Assembly: GCF_023740735.1 (NCBI RefSeq)
Contig: NZ_JAMRXH010000020.1
Coordinates: 62,001 to 126,000 of the forward strand
Source of the DNA: Nocardia sp. CDC159
GTDB taxonomy: Bacteria; Actinomycetota; Actinomycetes; Mycobacteriales; Mycobacteriaceae
Direction of reading: 5' to 3'
Length of the DNA: 64,000 bases
Of this stretch, positions 36,276 to 43,401 are shown in pieces. Each line of letters starts with the position of its first letter. Positions within the stretch are counted from its first letter, which is position 1. Position numbers and translations under genes: made by a program. The notes under the pieces are model-generated. The model was not told the origin of the DNA. It ran no database searches and worked only from the letters and a program-made list of their open reading frames with translations.

Positions 36276-36291
36276 ATTAGCTGGAGCTAAT
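36276..36291. promoter_or_regulatory. Palindrome ATTAGCT-GG-AGCTAAT
   Basis: A perfect 7+7 dyad lies in the 202-base divergent gap between the DHA2 exporter and the SDR gene. TTAGCT/AGCTAA dyads are typical MarR-family operators. No MarR gene adjoins it; the exporter's own C-terminal domain or a distant MarR could be the binder. Confidence 0.55.
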
Positions 36292-36402
36292 GCCAGCGTT
36301 TAGATCCGTCACACAACTACCGCCCGCAACTTACTCTGAAGTAGGGTCGGAGGTGCACCCGACAGCCACAGACTTTTCCACAACGGTAGTGAGGTCTCGA
36401 CC

Positions 36403-37278
36403 ATGGCGTGGAATCCCAGCCAAATTCCCGATCTGACCGGCCGCACGTTCGTCGTCACCGGCGCCAACGGCGGTATCGGCAAGCACACCACCAAACGACT
36501 GGCCGCCAAGGGCGCCAAGGTGATCATGGCCTGCCGCAATACCGCCACCGCCCAGGAGGTGGCCGATCGGATCGAGGGTGATGTCGAGGTGTCGGCGCTG
36601 GATCTGGCCGATCTGGCCTCGATCCGCGCATTCGCCGACCGGACCGGCGAGGTCGACGTGCTGATCAACAACGCCGGGCTGATGAACCTGCCGTTCTCGC
36701 GGACCAAGGACGGCTTCGAGACCCAGTGGGGCGTCAACCATCTCGGCCACTTCGCGCTGACCGGCCTGCTGCTCGACCGGATCGGCGACCGGGTGGTGAC
36801 CCTGGCCAGCATCGCGCACAAGCAGATGGGCAGGCTGCAGATCGACGACCTGAATTACGAGCACCGTCGCTACCAGCGCAATCTGGCCTATGCGCAGTCC
36901 AAGCTGTCCAATCTGATGTTCGCGCGCGAATTGCAGCGCCGCCTGACCGAGGCCGGGTCGACCAAGCGGTCCTATGCCGTACATCCGGGTGTGTCGGCCA
37001 CCGATCTGTTCACTCGGACCCAGACCCCGATGGACTACATCGCCAAGCCGTTCGTGGCCATCATCGGCCACTCCCCCGCCAAGGCCGCCGAATCGAGCCT
37101 GTTCGCGGCGACCGTGCCGGATGCCGATCCGACCGTCTACTGGGGTCCGACCCGGCTGTTCGGCTCGCAGGGCCCGGTCAAACCCTCGCCGTCGACCAAG
37201 CAATCGCAGAACCGCGAGCTGTGGCGGCGGCTGTGGGAGGAGTCCGAGCGTCTGACCGGAGTCACCTACAAGTTCTAG
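36403..37278 (+). CDS. Short-chain dehydrogenase/reductase
   Basis: The product has 291 residues. Cofactor motif TGANGGIG at 19-26, NNAG at 89-92, catalytic Ser136, Tyr163 and Lys167 (YAQSK). The basic residue after the first strand (CRN at 44-46) fits NADP preference. It belongs with retinol-dehydrogenase-like or protochlorophyllide-reductase-like SDRs common in actinobacteria; substrate unknown. It is divergent from the DHA2 exporter and may share its operator. Confidence 0.9.
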   Translation: MAWNPSQIPDLTGRTFVVTGANGGIGKHTTKRLAAKGAKVIMACRNTATAQEVADRIEGDVEVSALDLADLASIRAFADRTGEVDVLINNAGLMNLPFSRTKDGFETQWGVNHLGHFALTGLLLDRIGDRVVTLASIAHKQMGRLQIDDLNYEHRRYQRNLAYAQSKLSNLMFARELQRRLTEAGSTKRSYAVHPGVSATDLFTRTQTPMDYIAKPFVAIIGHSPAKAAESSLFAATVPDADPTVYWGPTRLFGSQGPVKPSPSTKQSQNRELWRRLWEESERLTGVTYKF

Positions 37279-37283
37279 GCGGA

Positions 37284-37326
37284 CCTACTCTCTACGGCTC
37301 GTGTAGTAGACGAGTACCGTAGTAGG
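37284..37326. promoter_or_regulatory. Bulged inverted repeat abutting the next start codon
   Basis: CCTA, CTACGG and CTCGT on the left pair with ACGAG, CCGTAG and TAGG on the right around a GTAGTAG loop, with small internal bulges. It ends 1 base before GTG 37328. It may be an operator over a leaderless promoter or a terminator for the SDR gene. Its TAG/CTA-rich content resembles the BlaI sites at 32.9 kb. Confidence 0.4.
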
Positions 37327-37327
37327 C

Positions 37328-37723
37328 GTGTCCGCTCCACACCGCCGCCCGGTCCTGATCGTGTTCGTGATCGTGGCCGCGCTCGCCTGCCTGGGGCTCG
37401 GGTGGTGGCAGTGGGGCCGGTTCGAATCGGCGAGCGGGACCGCGCAGAACCTCGGTTACGCCTTGCAGTGGCCGCTGTTCGCGGGCTTCGTGGTGTTCGC
37501 CTATTTCCGCTTCGTGCGCCTGGAGCGGGAATCTCGGGCGGCCGAGGGCGACGAACCATCGACACCGGCCGAACCCGCCGCGCCGCGCGAGATTCCGCCG
37601 GGCATCCTGCCCGAGCGGCCGACCGCGGTGCGCGACGAGGATCCGGTGCTCGCCGAATACAACAGGTACCTGGCCGAATTGAACGCGCGCGATGCGCGCG
37701 ACGCCGAGAGGAGCGCCGGTTGA
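37328..37723 (+). CDS. Small membrane protein (Rv1343c/LprD-like)
   Basis: The product has 131 residues with two spans (VLIVFVIVAALACLGLGWW; WPLFAGFVVFAYFRFV) and an acidic soluble tail of about 75 residues. Position and pairing with the DUF3817 gene match Rv1343c-Rv1342c of M. tuberculosis. The first span has a cysteine (ALAC), but the residues before it do not make a good lipobox, so lipid attachment is doubtful. Function unknown. Confidence 0.75.
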   Translation: MSAPHRRPVLIVFVIVAALACLGLGWWQWGRFESASGTAQNLGYALQWPLFAGFVVFAYFRFVRLERESRAAEGDEPSTPAEPAAPREIPPGILPERPTAVRDEDPVLAEYNRYLAELNARDARDAERSAG

Positions 37724-38097
37724 GCGCCGACAACCCGACCGCCACCGCACCGGAGTCCGCCACGCGCGACACCGCCCGCATCCGCTCCGCGCTGACCCGC
37801 TACCGGGTGCTGGCCTACATCACCGGTGTCTGGCTGCTGCTGCTGTGCGCCGAGATGATCTACAAGTACCTGCTGCTCGACGACAGCAGCACGGCGCCGC
37901 ACTGGCTGTTCTACGTCGGCCAGATCCACGGCATCTTCTACATGATCTACCTGGTCTTCACCATCGACCTGGCAATCAAGGCCCGCTGGAAGCCAGCGAC
38001 CACCATCGTCACCGCCCTGGCCGGAACCATCCCGTTCCTGTCCTTCGTCTGCGAGCACTACCGTACCCGCGAGGTCCGCTCCACCTTCGCCCTCTGA
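37720..38097 (+). CDS. DUF3817 membrane protein (Rv1342c-like)
   Basis: The product has 125 residues and three spans: LAYITGVWLLLLCAEMIYKYL, FYVGQIHGIFYMIYLVFTIDLA and a last short one. The conserved QIHGI..Y..Y pattern marks DUF3817. TTG 37720 overlaps the preceding TGA (TTGA) and has AGGAG 7 bases upstream. A paralogue is at 63172-63534. Function unknown. Confidence 0.8.
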   Translation: MSADNPTATAPESATRDTARIRSALTRYRVLAYITGVWLLLLCAEMIYKYLLLDDSSTAPHWLFYVGQIHGIFYMIYLVFTIDLAIKARWKPATTIVTALAGTIPFLSFVCEHYRTREVRSTFAL

Positions 38098-38102
38098 CCG
38101 CG

Positions 38103-38178
38103 CCTCGCACCCTTTGTCGCGCTTCGCACCCGTTGCGGGCGGCCGCAGCGGGTGCGAAGCGCTGGAAAGGGTGCGAGG
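38103..38178. terminator. 31-bp two-part stem hairpin (copy 2 of the repeat family)
   Basis: Bases 38103-38115 pair perfectly with 38166-38178. After a 3/3 internal loop, 38119-38136 pair with 38145-38162 with one G-T. The 8-base loop GGGCGGCC and the TTCGCACCCGTT core are identical to the hairpin at 250-319. It fills the gap between two convergent genes and can stop both. Confidence 0.8.
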
Positions 38179-38179
38179 T

Positions 38180-38788
38180 TCAGGCCTTGGCCAGGTCGAC
38201 GAGTGCGGGCAGCAGCGCGCGCAGGGCGCGGCCGCGGTGCGAGGCGGCGTCCTTCTCGGCGGGGGCGAGCTGAGCCGAGGTGCGGGTGTCGCCGTCCGGG
38301 ACGAACAGCGGGTCGTAGCCGAAGCCGTTGTCGCCCACCGGTTTACGCATGATGCGACCGGGCCATTCGCCGATCGCGACCATCTCGCGGCCGTCGGCGA
38401 CCAGCGCGCAGGCGGAGACGAATCGCGCGCCGCGGCGCTCGTCGGGGACGTCGGCGAGCTGGGCCAGCAGCAGTTCGTTGTTGGCGGCGTCGTCGCCGTG
38501 GCGGCCGGACCAGCGGGCCGAGAGCACCCCCGGCATGCCGTTCAACGCGTCCACCGCGAGACCGGAATCATCAGCGACACAGGGCAACCCGGTCGCCGCG
38601 GCCCCGTCGCGAGCCTTGGCGAGGGCGTTCTCCTCGAACGTCGCCCCGGTCTCGGGGGCCTCGTCGTAGGGCGGCACCTCGTCCAAGCCCACGATCTCGA
38701 GCCCCTCGACCCCGGCCTCGGCCAGGATGCGGCGCAATTCGTTCAGCTTCTTGGCATTACGGCTGGCGACCAGGACGCGGCGCGACAT
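38180..38788 (-). CDS. rdgB: XTP/dITP (non-canonical purine NTP) pyrophosphatase
   Basis: The product has 202 residues. HAM1 family motifs are VASRNAKKLNEL near 6, the catalytic DDSGL in CVADDSGLAVDAL, and DNGFGYDPLF. It hydrolyses XTP and dITP to keep them out of DNA. It overlaps rphA by one base (TGATG), the usual rphA-rdgB pair. Confidence 0.95.
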   Translation of the reverse strand: MSRRVLVASRNAKKLNELRRILAEAGVEGLEIVGLDEVPPYDEAPETGATFEENALAKARDGAAATGLPCVADDSGLAVDALNGMPGVLSARWSGRHGDDAANNELLLAQLADVPDERRGARFVSACALVADGREMVAIGEWPGRIMRKPVGDNGFGYDPLFVPDGDTRTSAQLAPAEKDAASHRGRALRALLPALVDLAKA

Positions 38789-39552
38789 CACTTCTTCTTC
38801 TCGGGCTCGGGCAGCACGCCGGGATAGGGCAGCGCCAGCGCCTCCTTCTGGATGGCGAACAGCTGCTCGCATCCGGCCAGCGCGGAATCGAGCAGCTTGT
38901 CCAGCGTCGAGCGCGGGAAGGTCGCGCCCTCACCGGTGCCCTGGATCTCGACCAGGGTGCCGGTGTCGGTGGCGACCACGTTCATATCGACCTCGGCGCG
39001 CGAATCCTCCTCGTAGGGCAGATCCAGCCGCACCCGGCCGTCGACCACACCCACGCTGACCGCGGCGATCATGCACGAAATGGGCTGCGGATCGTTGAGC
39101 TGCCCGGCCGCGCCCAGATAGGTGATCGCGTCGGCCAGCGCCACGTACGCGCCCGTGATGGCCGCGGTGCGGGTGCCGCCGTCGGCCTGCAGCACATCGC
39201 AGTCGATGGCAATGGTGTTCTCGCCGATCGCGGCCAAGTCGATGCAGGCCCGCAGCGAGCGGCCGACCAGGCGGCTGATCTCCTGCGTGCGGCCGCCGAC
39301 CCGGCCCTTCACCGACTCCCGGCCGCTGCGGGTGTGGGTGGCGGCGGGCAGCATCGCGTATTCGGCTGTCAGCCAGCCCAATCCGGAGTCGCGCCGCCAG
39401 GCGGGCACCCCCTCGCTCACGCTCGCGGTGCACATCACCCGCGTCTGCCCGAATTCCACCAGCACCGACCCCGCCGGATGCGTGGTGAAGCCCCGGGTGA
39501 TCCTTACCTCACGGAGTTCGTCGTCCGCCCTGCCATCGGCTCGTCTAGACAC
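38788..39552 (-). CDS. rphA: Ribonuclease PH
   Basis: The product has 254 residues. It has the phosphorolytic RNase fold: VLVEFGQTRVMCTASV, SGRESVKGRVGGRTQEISRLVGRSLRA, and the metal-binding DCDVLQADGGTRTAAITG. It trims tRNA 3' ends using phosphate. Start GTG 39552. It is followed by rdgB, preceded by the metallo-hydrolase gene after 21 bases. Confidence 0.95.
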   Translation of the reverse strand: MSRRADGRADDELREVRITRGFTTHPAGSVLVEFGQTRVMCTASVSEGVPAWRRDSGLGWLTAEYAMLPAATHTRSGRESVKGRVGGRTQEISRLVGRSLRACIDLAAIGENTIAIDCDVLQADGGTRTAAITGAYVALADAITYLGAAGQLNDPQPISCMIAAVSVGVVDGRVRLDLPYEEDSRAEVDMNVVATDTGTLVEIQGTGEGATFPRSTLDKLLDSALAGCEQLFAIQKEALALPYPGVLPEPEKKK

Positions 39553-39573
39553 ATGAGCAGCCTAATGGTGCCC

Positions 39574-40338
39574 TCAGATGTCGATGACCTCACCCGGCGA
39601 CACGGCGTGCACCGGCCCGCTGAATTCGGTCTTGGCCTCGGCGATCACATCCTCGCGGGAGGTCCACGGCGGAATGTGGGTGAGCAGCAGCTCACCGACA
39701 CCGGCTCGGGCGGCGATCATTCCGGCCTCGGTGCCCGAAAGGTGAATGCCGGGCGGCCGATTGGCGGGATCGTGCGTCCAGGACGCCTCGGACAGCAACA
39801 CATCCGCACCCTCGGCGAGTTCGAATACCGCATCGCACACGGCGGTATCGCCGGTGTAGACCAGCGTGCGGCCGGCCGCGGTCGTGATGCGCAGGCCGTA
39901 GGACTCTGGCGGATGGAACATGCGCCGCGCGACCACGGTATGGCCCGGGCCGAAGGTGATTTCACGCCCCTCCTCCCACGGCCGCATATCGATGACATCG
40001 GACCAGTCGTCGCATTCGCCACCGATCTCGGCCGATGCGTTGCCGATTCGCAGCGCGGTATCCGAGGGCCCCTGCACGATCGCGCGCCCGGTCGGCGGAT
40101 TCGGGTGATAACGCCGCCATACCAGCAGGCCCGGCAAATCCAGGCAATGGTCGGCATGCAGATGGGTGAGGAAGATGTCGACCTCACCGGGATCCAGATG
40201 GCGCTGCAATGCACCCAATATGCCGGGACCGAAATCGATGACCGTCGGAGTCATGTCCGGACCGGTGAGCAGATAACCCGACGCAGGGGAATCCGGGCCG
40301 GACACACTGCCCGAACACCCGAGGACGGTGAGGCGCAT
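39574..40338 (-). CDS. Metallo-beta-lactamase-fold phosphodiesterase (Rv1339-like)
   Basis: The product has 254 residues. The metal motif is HLHADHCLD, with later ligands in VYTGDTAVCD and LLLTHIPPW. The C-terminal half resembles RNase Z/CpdA-like MBL proteins. The M. tuberculosis counterpart by position, Rv1339, has been reported as an atypical cAMP phosphodiesterase, so a cyclic-nucleotide or RNA-related hydrolase is likely. ATG 40338 has GGGGGA just upstream. Confidence 0.85.
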   Translation of the reverse strand: MRLTVLGCSGSVSGPDSPASGYLLTGPDMTPTVIDFGPGILGALQRHLDPGEVDIFLTHLHADHCLDLPGLLVWRRYHPNPPTGRAIVQGPSDTALRIGNASAEIGGECDDWSDVIDMRPWEEGREITFGPGHTVVARRMFHPPESYGLRITTAAGRTLVYTGDTAVCDAVFELAEGADVLLSEASWTHDPANRPPGIHLSGTEAGMIAARAGVGELLLTHIPPWTSREDVIAEAKTEFSGPVHAVSPGEVIDI

Positions 40339-40406
40339 TCCCCCATGCTGCCACGCTGCATTTTCAGTCACGAGGGGATCCCCCAAACATCAGCCGGGCT
40401 CCGCAG

Positions 40407-41108
40407 TCACCCCGACGACGCGAGGCGGCCGACATTATCCCCGCGACGATGACGACGTTCATTGCCTGAGAGTACCCAGGCGGCAACCACTCCACCCAAC
40501 GCCCCGAAAAGATGGCCTTGCCAAGATATTCCGGGCTGTCCGGGCAGCACGCCCCACAGAATGGAGCCGTACAGCAATCCCACCACGACCCCGAGCAGAA
40601 TCTGCCACGGATTGCGGGCGAACCAGCCGCGCGAGATCAGATACGTCAGCCAGCCGAACACCAGGACCGAGGCGCCCAGATGCACCGATCCGGTATCGCC
40701 GGTGAGCCACTGGCCCGCGCCGCCGAGAATCCAGATGATGGCCGTCGCCGCGAGGCCGCGGCCGATGCCCGTCAACAGGGTGAGCAGGCCCAGGACCAGG
40801 ACCGGCACGGTGTTTCCGATCAGATGCGCCCAGTCGCCGTGCAACACCGGCGCGAACGCGATGCCCTCCAGGCCGTCCAGCTTGCGCGGCTGCACCCCGG
40901 CATTGTCGAGCTGATGATTCGCGAGGGTGTCGACGCCCTCGATGCCGTAGAGCAGCGCGACGAAACCGAGGGTCAGCGCGATGGCGCGCTGCCACAGCAG
41001 TTTCACGGCCGATGAGGAACCCGGCGGTCGGGGAACCGCGGACCTACCCGTCCGCCCCCGCAGAGCCGCGATCCGATCCGGGTCGAACGAACCCATCCCG
41101 GCGGTCAC
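40407..41108 (-). CDS. Rhomboid-family intramembrane protease
   Basis: The product has 233 residues and about six spans. The catalytic serine is in HLGASVLVFG and the histidine in WQGHLFGAL; the HN pair of the first loop reads HLIGN. The usual GxSG motif has Val instead of the last Gly, which may lower or alter activity. GTG 41108 was chosen because AGGAGG is 8 bases upstream; the ATG at 41114 would overlap too closely. It lies where Rv1337 lies, but murI, normally next, is missing. Confidence 0.85.
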   Translation of the reverse strand: MTAGMGSFDPDRIAALRGRTGRSAVPRPPGSSSAVKLLWQRAIALTLGFVALLYGIEGVDTLANHQLDNAGVQPRKLDGLEGIAFAPVLHGDWAHLIGNTVPVLVLGLLTLLTGIGRGLAATAIIWILGGAGQWLTGDTGSVHLGASVLVFGWLTYLISRGWFARNPWQILLGVVVGLLYGSILWGVLPGQPGISWQGHLFGALGGVVAAWVLSGNERRHRRGDNVGRLASSG

Positions 41109-41158
41109 CGCCATCACCTCCTCGCGAGGGAGTACCGACCTCGCCCCTACGAGGGTAC

Positions 41159-42121
41159 CTAGGCCCAGAGCTGGCCCTCCAGTTTGTCCTCGGCCTCGTC
41201 CAGCGTGCCCTCGTAGGCGCCGGTCGACAGGTATTTCCAGCCGCCGTCGGCGACCACGAACGCGATGTCGGCCCGCCTGCCCGCCTTCAGCGCCTTGGCG
41301 CCCGCGCCGAGGGCCGCGTGCAGGATCGCGCCGGTCGAGATGCCCGCGAAGATGCCCTCCTCGCCGACCAGCTCGCGGGTGCGGCGCACGGCGTCATACG
41401 GGCCGACCGAGAAGCGGGAGGTGAGCACGGCTTCGTCGTACAGCTCGGGGATGAAGCCCTCGTCGAGGTTGCGCAGGCCGTAGACCAGTTCGCCGTAGCG
41501 CGGCTCGGCGGCGACGATCTCGATGTCCGGAACGTTTTCGCGCAGGTAGCGGCCGGTTCCCATGAGGGTGCCCGTGGTGCCCAGACCCGCCACGAAATGG
41601 GTGATCTCCGGCAGGTCGGCGAGGATCTCCGGGCCGGTGCCCTCGTAGTGGGCCAGCGCGTTGGCCGGATTGCCGTACTGGTAGAGCATCACCCAGTCCG
41701 GGTGTTCCGCGGCGATCTTCTTCGCCAGCGCCACGGCCTGATTGGAACCGCCCGCGGCCGGGGAGTCGATGATCTCCGCGCCGAACATGGTCAGCAGCTG
41801 ACGGCGCTCGACGGAGGTGTTCTCCGGCATCACGCACACCAACCGATAGCCCTTCAGCTTGGCGGCCATGGCCAGCGAGATGCCGGTGTTGCCGCTGGTC
41901 GGCTCGAGGATCGTGCAGCCGGGCCGCAGGGCGCCCTCGGCCTCGGCCTGTTCGATCATCCGCAGCGCGGGGCGGTCCTTGATGGAGCCGGTCGGATTGT
42001 GATCCTCGAGTTTGGCCCACAGCCGCACATGGTCGTCACCGTCCCACTTCGGGGACAACCGGCGCAGGCCGACCAGCGGTGTATTGCCCAGGGTCTCGAT
42101 CAGCGAGTCGTACCGTGCCAC
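41159..42121 (-). CDS. cysM: CysO-dependent cysteine synthase
   Basis: The product has 320 residues, fold-type II. PLP lysine K48 in SIKDRP, TSGNTG phosphate loop, GTTGTLMG. The neighbours mec and cysO show that it uses CysO-thiocarboxylate and O-phosphoserine rather than sulfide and O-acetylserine, as in M. tuberculosis CysM, a route resistant to oxidative stress. Start GTG 42121, 4 bases after cysO. Confidence 0.95.
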   Translation of the reverse strand: MARYDSLIETLGNTPLVGLRRLSPKWDGDDHVRLWAKLEDHNPTGSIKDRPALRMIEQAEAEGALRPGCTILEPTSGNTGISLAMAAKLKGYRLVCVMPENTSVERRQLLTMFGAEIIDSPAAGGSNQAVALAKKIAAEHPDWVMLYQYGNPANALAHYEGTGPEILADLPEITHFVAGLGTTGTLMGTGRYLRENVPDIEIVAAEPRYGELVYGLRNLDEGFIPELYDEAVLTSRFSVGPYDAVRRTRELVGEEGIFAGISTGAILHAALGAGAKALKAGRRADIAFVVADGGWKYLSTGAYEGTLDEAEDKLEGQLWA

Positions 42122-42125
42122 GGAA

Positions 42126-42404
42126 TTACCGCGCGCCCCCGGCCACGGCCGGGAGAATCGTCACGGTGCCGCCCTCGGGCACCTCCGCCTCGAGGCCGCC
42201 CGCGAAGCGCACGTCCTCGTCATCGATGTAGATGTTGACGTAGCGATTCAGCTTGCCGTCGGAGAGCAGTCGATCCTTGAGTCCGCCGTAGTTGGCCTCG
42301 AGATCATCGATCACCGCCGCGAGCGTGGCGCCGGAGGCCTGCACCCGCTTCTCCCCTCCGGTGAGGGTGCGCATGATGGTCGGAATGGACACGGTTACCG
42401 GCAT
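42126..42404 (-). CDS. cysO: Ubiquitin-like sulfur carrier protein CysO
   Basis: The product has 92 residues, MoaD/ThiS fold (VTVSIPTIMRTLTGGEKRV, VNIYIDDEDVRF, GTVTILPAVAGG). The diglycine that becomes a thiocarboxylate is followed here by Ala-Arg before the stop, whereas the M. tuberculosis protein, as I recall, ends at Gly-Gly. The Mec peptidase encoded upstream could trim it. AGGAG precedes ATG 42404. It sits between mec and cysM. Confidence 0.93.
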   Translation of the reverse strand: MPVTVSIPTIMRTLTGGEKRVQASGATLAAVIDDLEANYGGLKDRLLSDGKLNRYVNIYIDDEDVRFAGGLEAEVPEGGTVTILPAVAGGAR

Positions 42405-42449
42405 TGCTGCTCCTGCTTCTCGTGGAATTGACGACATTCCCGGCATGCT

Positions 42450-42860
42450 TCACGCCGGAACGATTTCGACGGGTTCCTCGGTGACCACACCGTCGACGAT
42501 CCGATAACTGCGCAGCTCGTGCTGCTCCGGATCGCGAGTCGAGATCAGCACATAGTGGGCATTGGGCTCCGACGCATAGGAGATATCGGTCCGGCTCGGA
42601 TACGCCTCGGTCGCGGTATGCGAGTGATAGATGACCACTGGCTCCTCGTCCCGCTCGTCCATCTCCCGCCACACCCGCAACTGCTCCCCCGAATCGAAGC
42701 GATAGAACGTCGGCGACCGCTCGGCATTGACCATGGCCACGAACCGCTCCGGCCGATCCGCCCCCTCCGGCCCCGCGATCACCCCACAGGCCTCGTCCGG
42801 ATGATCGGCACGAGCATGCGCCACCATCGCATCGACAAGATCGGCCCTGATCACCAGCAC
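42450..42860 (-). CDS. mec: JAMM (M67) metallopeptidase Mec
   Basis: The product has 136 residues. The zinc motif is complete: Glu23, His79 and His81 (HSH), Ser89 and Asp92. It releases cysteine from CysO-Cys after CysM has formed the adduct; related peptidases also trim carrier tails. GTG 42860 has AAGGA 7 bases upstream. Longer starts would run into repeats and were rejected. Confidence 0.92.
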   Translation of the reverse strand: MLVIRADLVDAMVAHARADHPDEACGVIAGPEGADRPERFVAMVNAERSPTFYRFDSGEQLRVWREMDERDEEPVVIYHSHTATEAYPSRTDISYASEPNAHYVLISTRDPEQHELRSYRIVDGVVTEEPVEIVPA

Positions 42861-42994
42861 AGTCGAATCCTTCCGCCACACCGCTGACGTCAACGGCCCA
42901 CAATATTCACCTATTCCCACCTCCCCACCGCTGGGCCTGCAATTCCCGCCCGCCCCCGGAAAACCCCAGCACCAGTCCCCACGCCAGGCGCTCT

Positions 42995-43086
42995 CCGCCT
43001 CCAGCGCGGCACCACGCTCCCCGCCTCCAGCGCGGCACCACGCTCCCCCTTCAGCGCGACCCGCCTCCAGCGCGGCACCATGTTCC
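42995..43086. repeat. 26-base tandem repeat, three units
   Basis: Units at 42995-43020 and 43021-43046 are identical; a third at 43061-43086 differs at two bases and is separated by a 14-base degenerate piece. Each unit contains CTCCAGCGCGGCACCA. The CCGCCTCCAG part is shared with the adjoining hairpin arm, so the array may have grown by copying that arm. Confidence 0.75.
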
Positions 43087-43120
43087 CCGCCTCCAGGCGC
43101 CCCAGCGCCTGGAGGCGGGG
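43085..43120 (-). terminator. 16-bp perfect hairpin
   Basis: Bases 43085-43100 pair perfectly with 43105-43120 over a 4-base loop CCCA. It lies 45 bases past the relic's stop and would end the clpS-DUF2017 transcript before mec. Confidence 0.75.
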
Positions 43121-43165
43121 ATACGCGGGCGTATTCGAAACGGACCCGACGCGGGGGGCTATGGA

Positions 43166-43401
43166 CTAATCGGTGCCGAAAAGGTCTGTGTACGAAGGTA
43201 TTCCGGCTATCGAATGGGCCGTCAGGATGGCGTCTACCACCGCGCGCTCGACGCATGTCGCGGCCGCTGTGCGCAGGGTGTCCAGGAGGGGGAGGTTGGG
43301 GTGGGAAGGCCGCGCGACATCTCGTCGAGGGCGTGATGGTGCCCGGCCAGCACGCCGCTCACCTCGGTGATCGAATCGCGCGGTCCCGGCTTCCCGGTCA
43401 C
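43166..43401 (-). pseudogene. P1-family (DmpA/S58) peptidase relic, internal deletion
   Basis: The first part, from GTG 43401, reads RDSITEVSGVLAGHHHALDE, matching the start of P1 peptidases (NSITDVGGIRVGHYQRLD type). About 40 residues later, in a different frame, LLDTLRTAAATCVERAVVDA followed by SYTDLFGTD and a stop matches the family's C-terminus. Intact proteins have about 340 residues, so most of the gene including the catalytic core is gone and the remaining ends are out of frame. It occupies exactly the Rv1333 position between DUF2017 and mec, and its start still overlaps the upstream stop (GTGA). Confidence 0.72.

Larger units (their letters stand above)
42861..43165. other. Gene-free region with repeats and a terminator
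   Basis: About 300 bases between the P1-peptidase relic and mec. They hold the 26-base tandem repeat (42995-43086), the 16-bp hairpin (43085-43120) and, near 42861-42990, presumably the mec operon promoter. No coding frame is convincing. Confidence 0.65.

Noticed and set aside
42861..43256. N-terminal extension of mec through the tandem repeats
   Set aside because: Would add about 130 low-complexity residues; the GTG at 42860 has a ribosome site and gives the family length.
43173..43370. Plus-strand frame across the peptidase relic
   Set aside because: No family pattern; the minus strand carries recognisable P1-peptidase ends.
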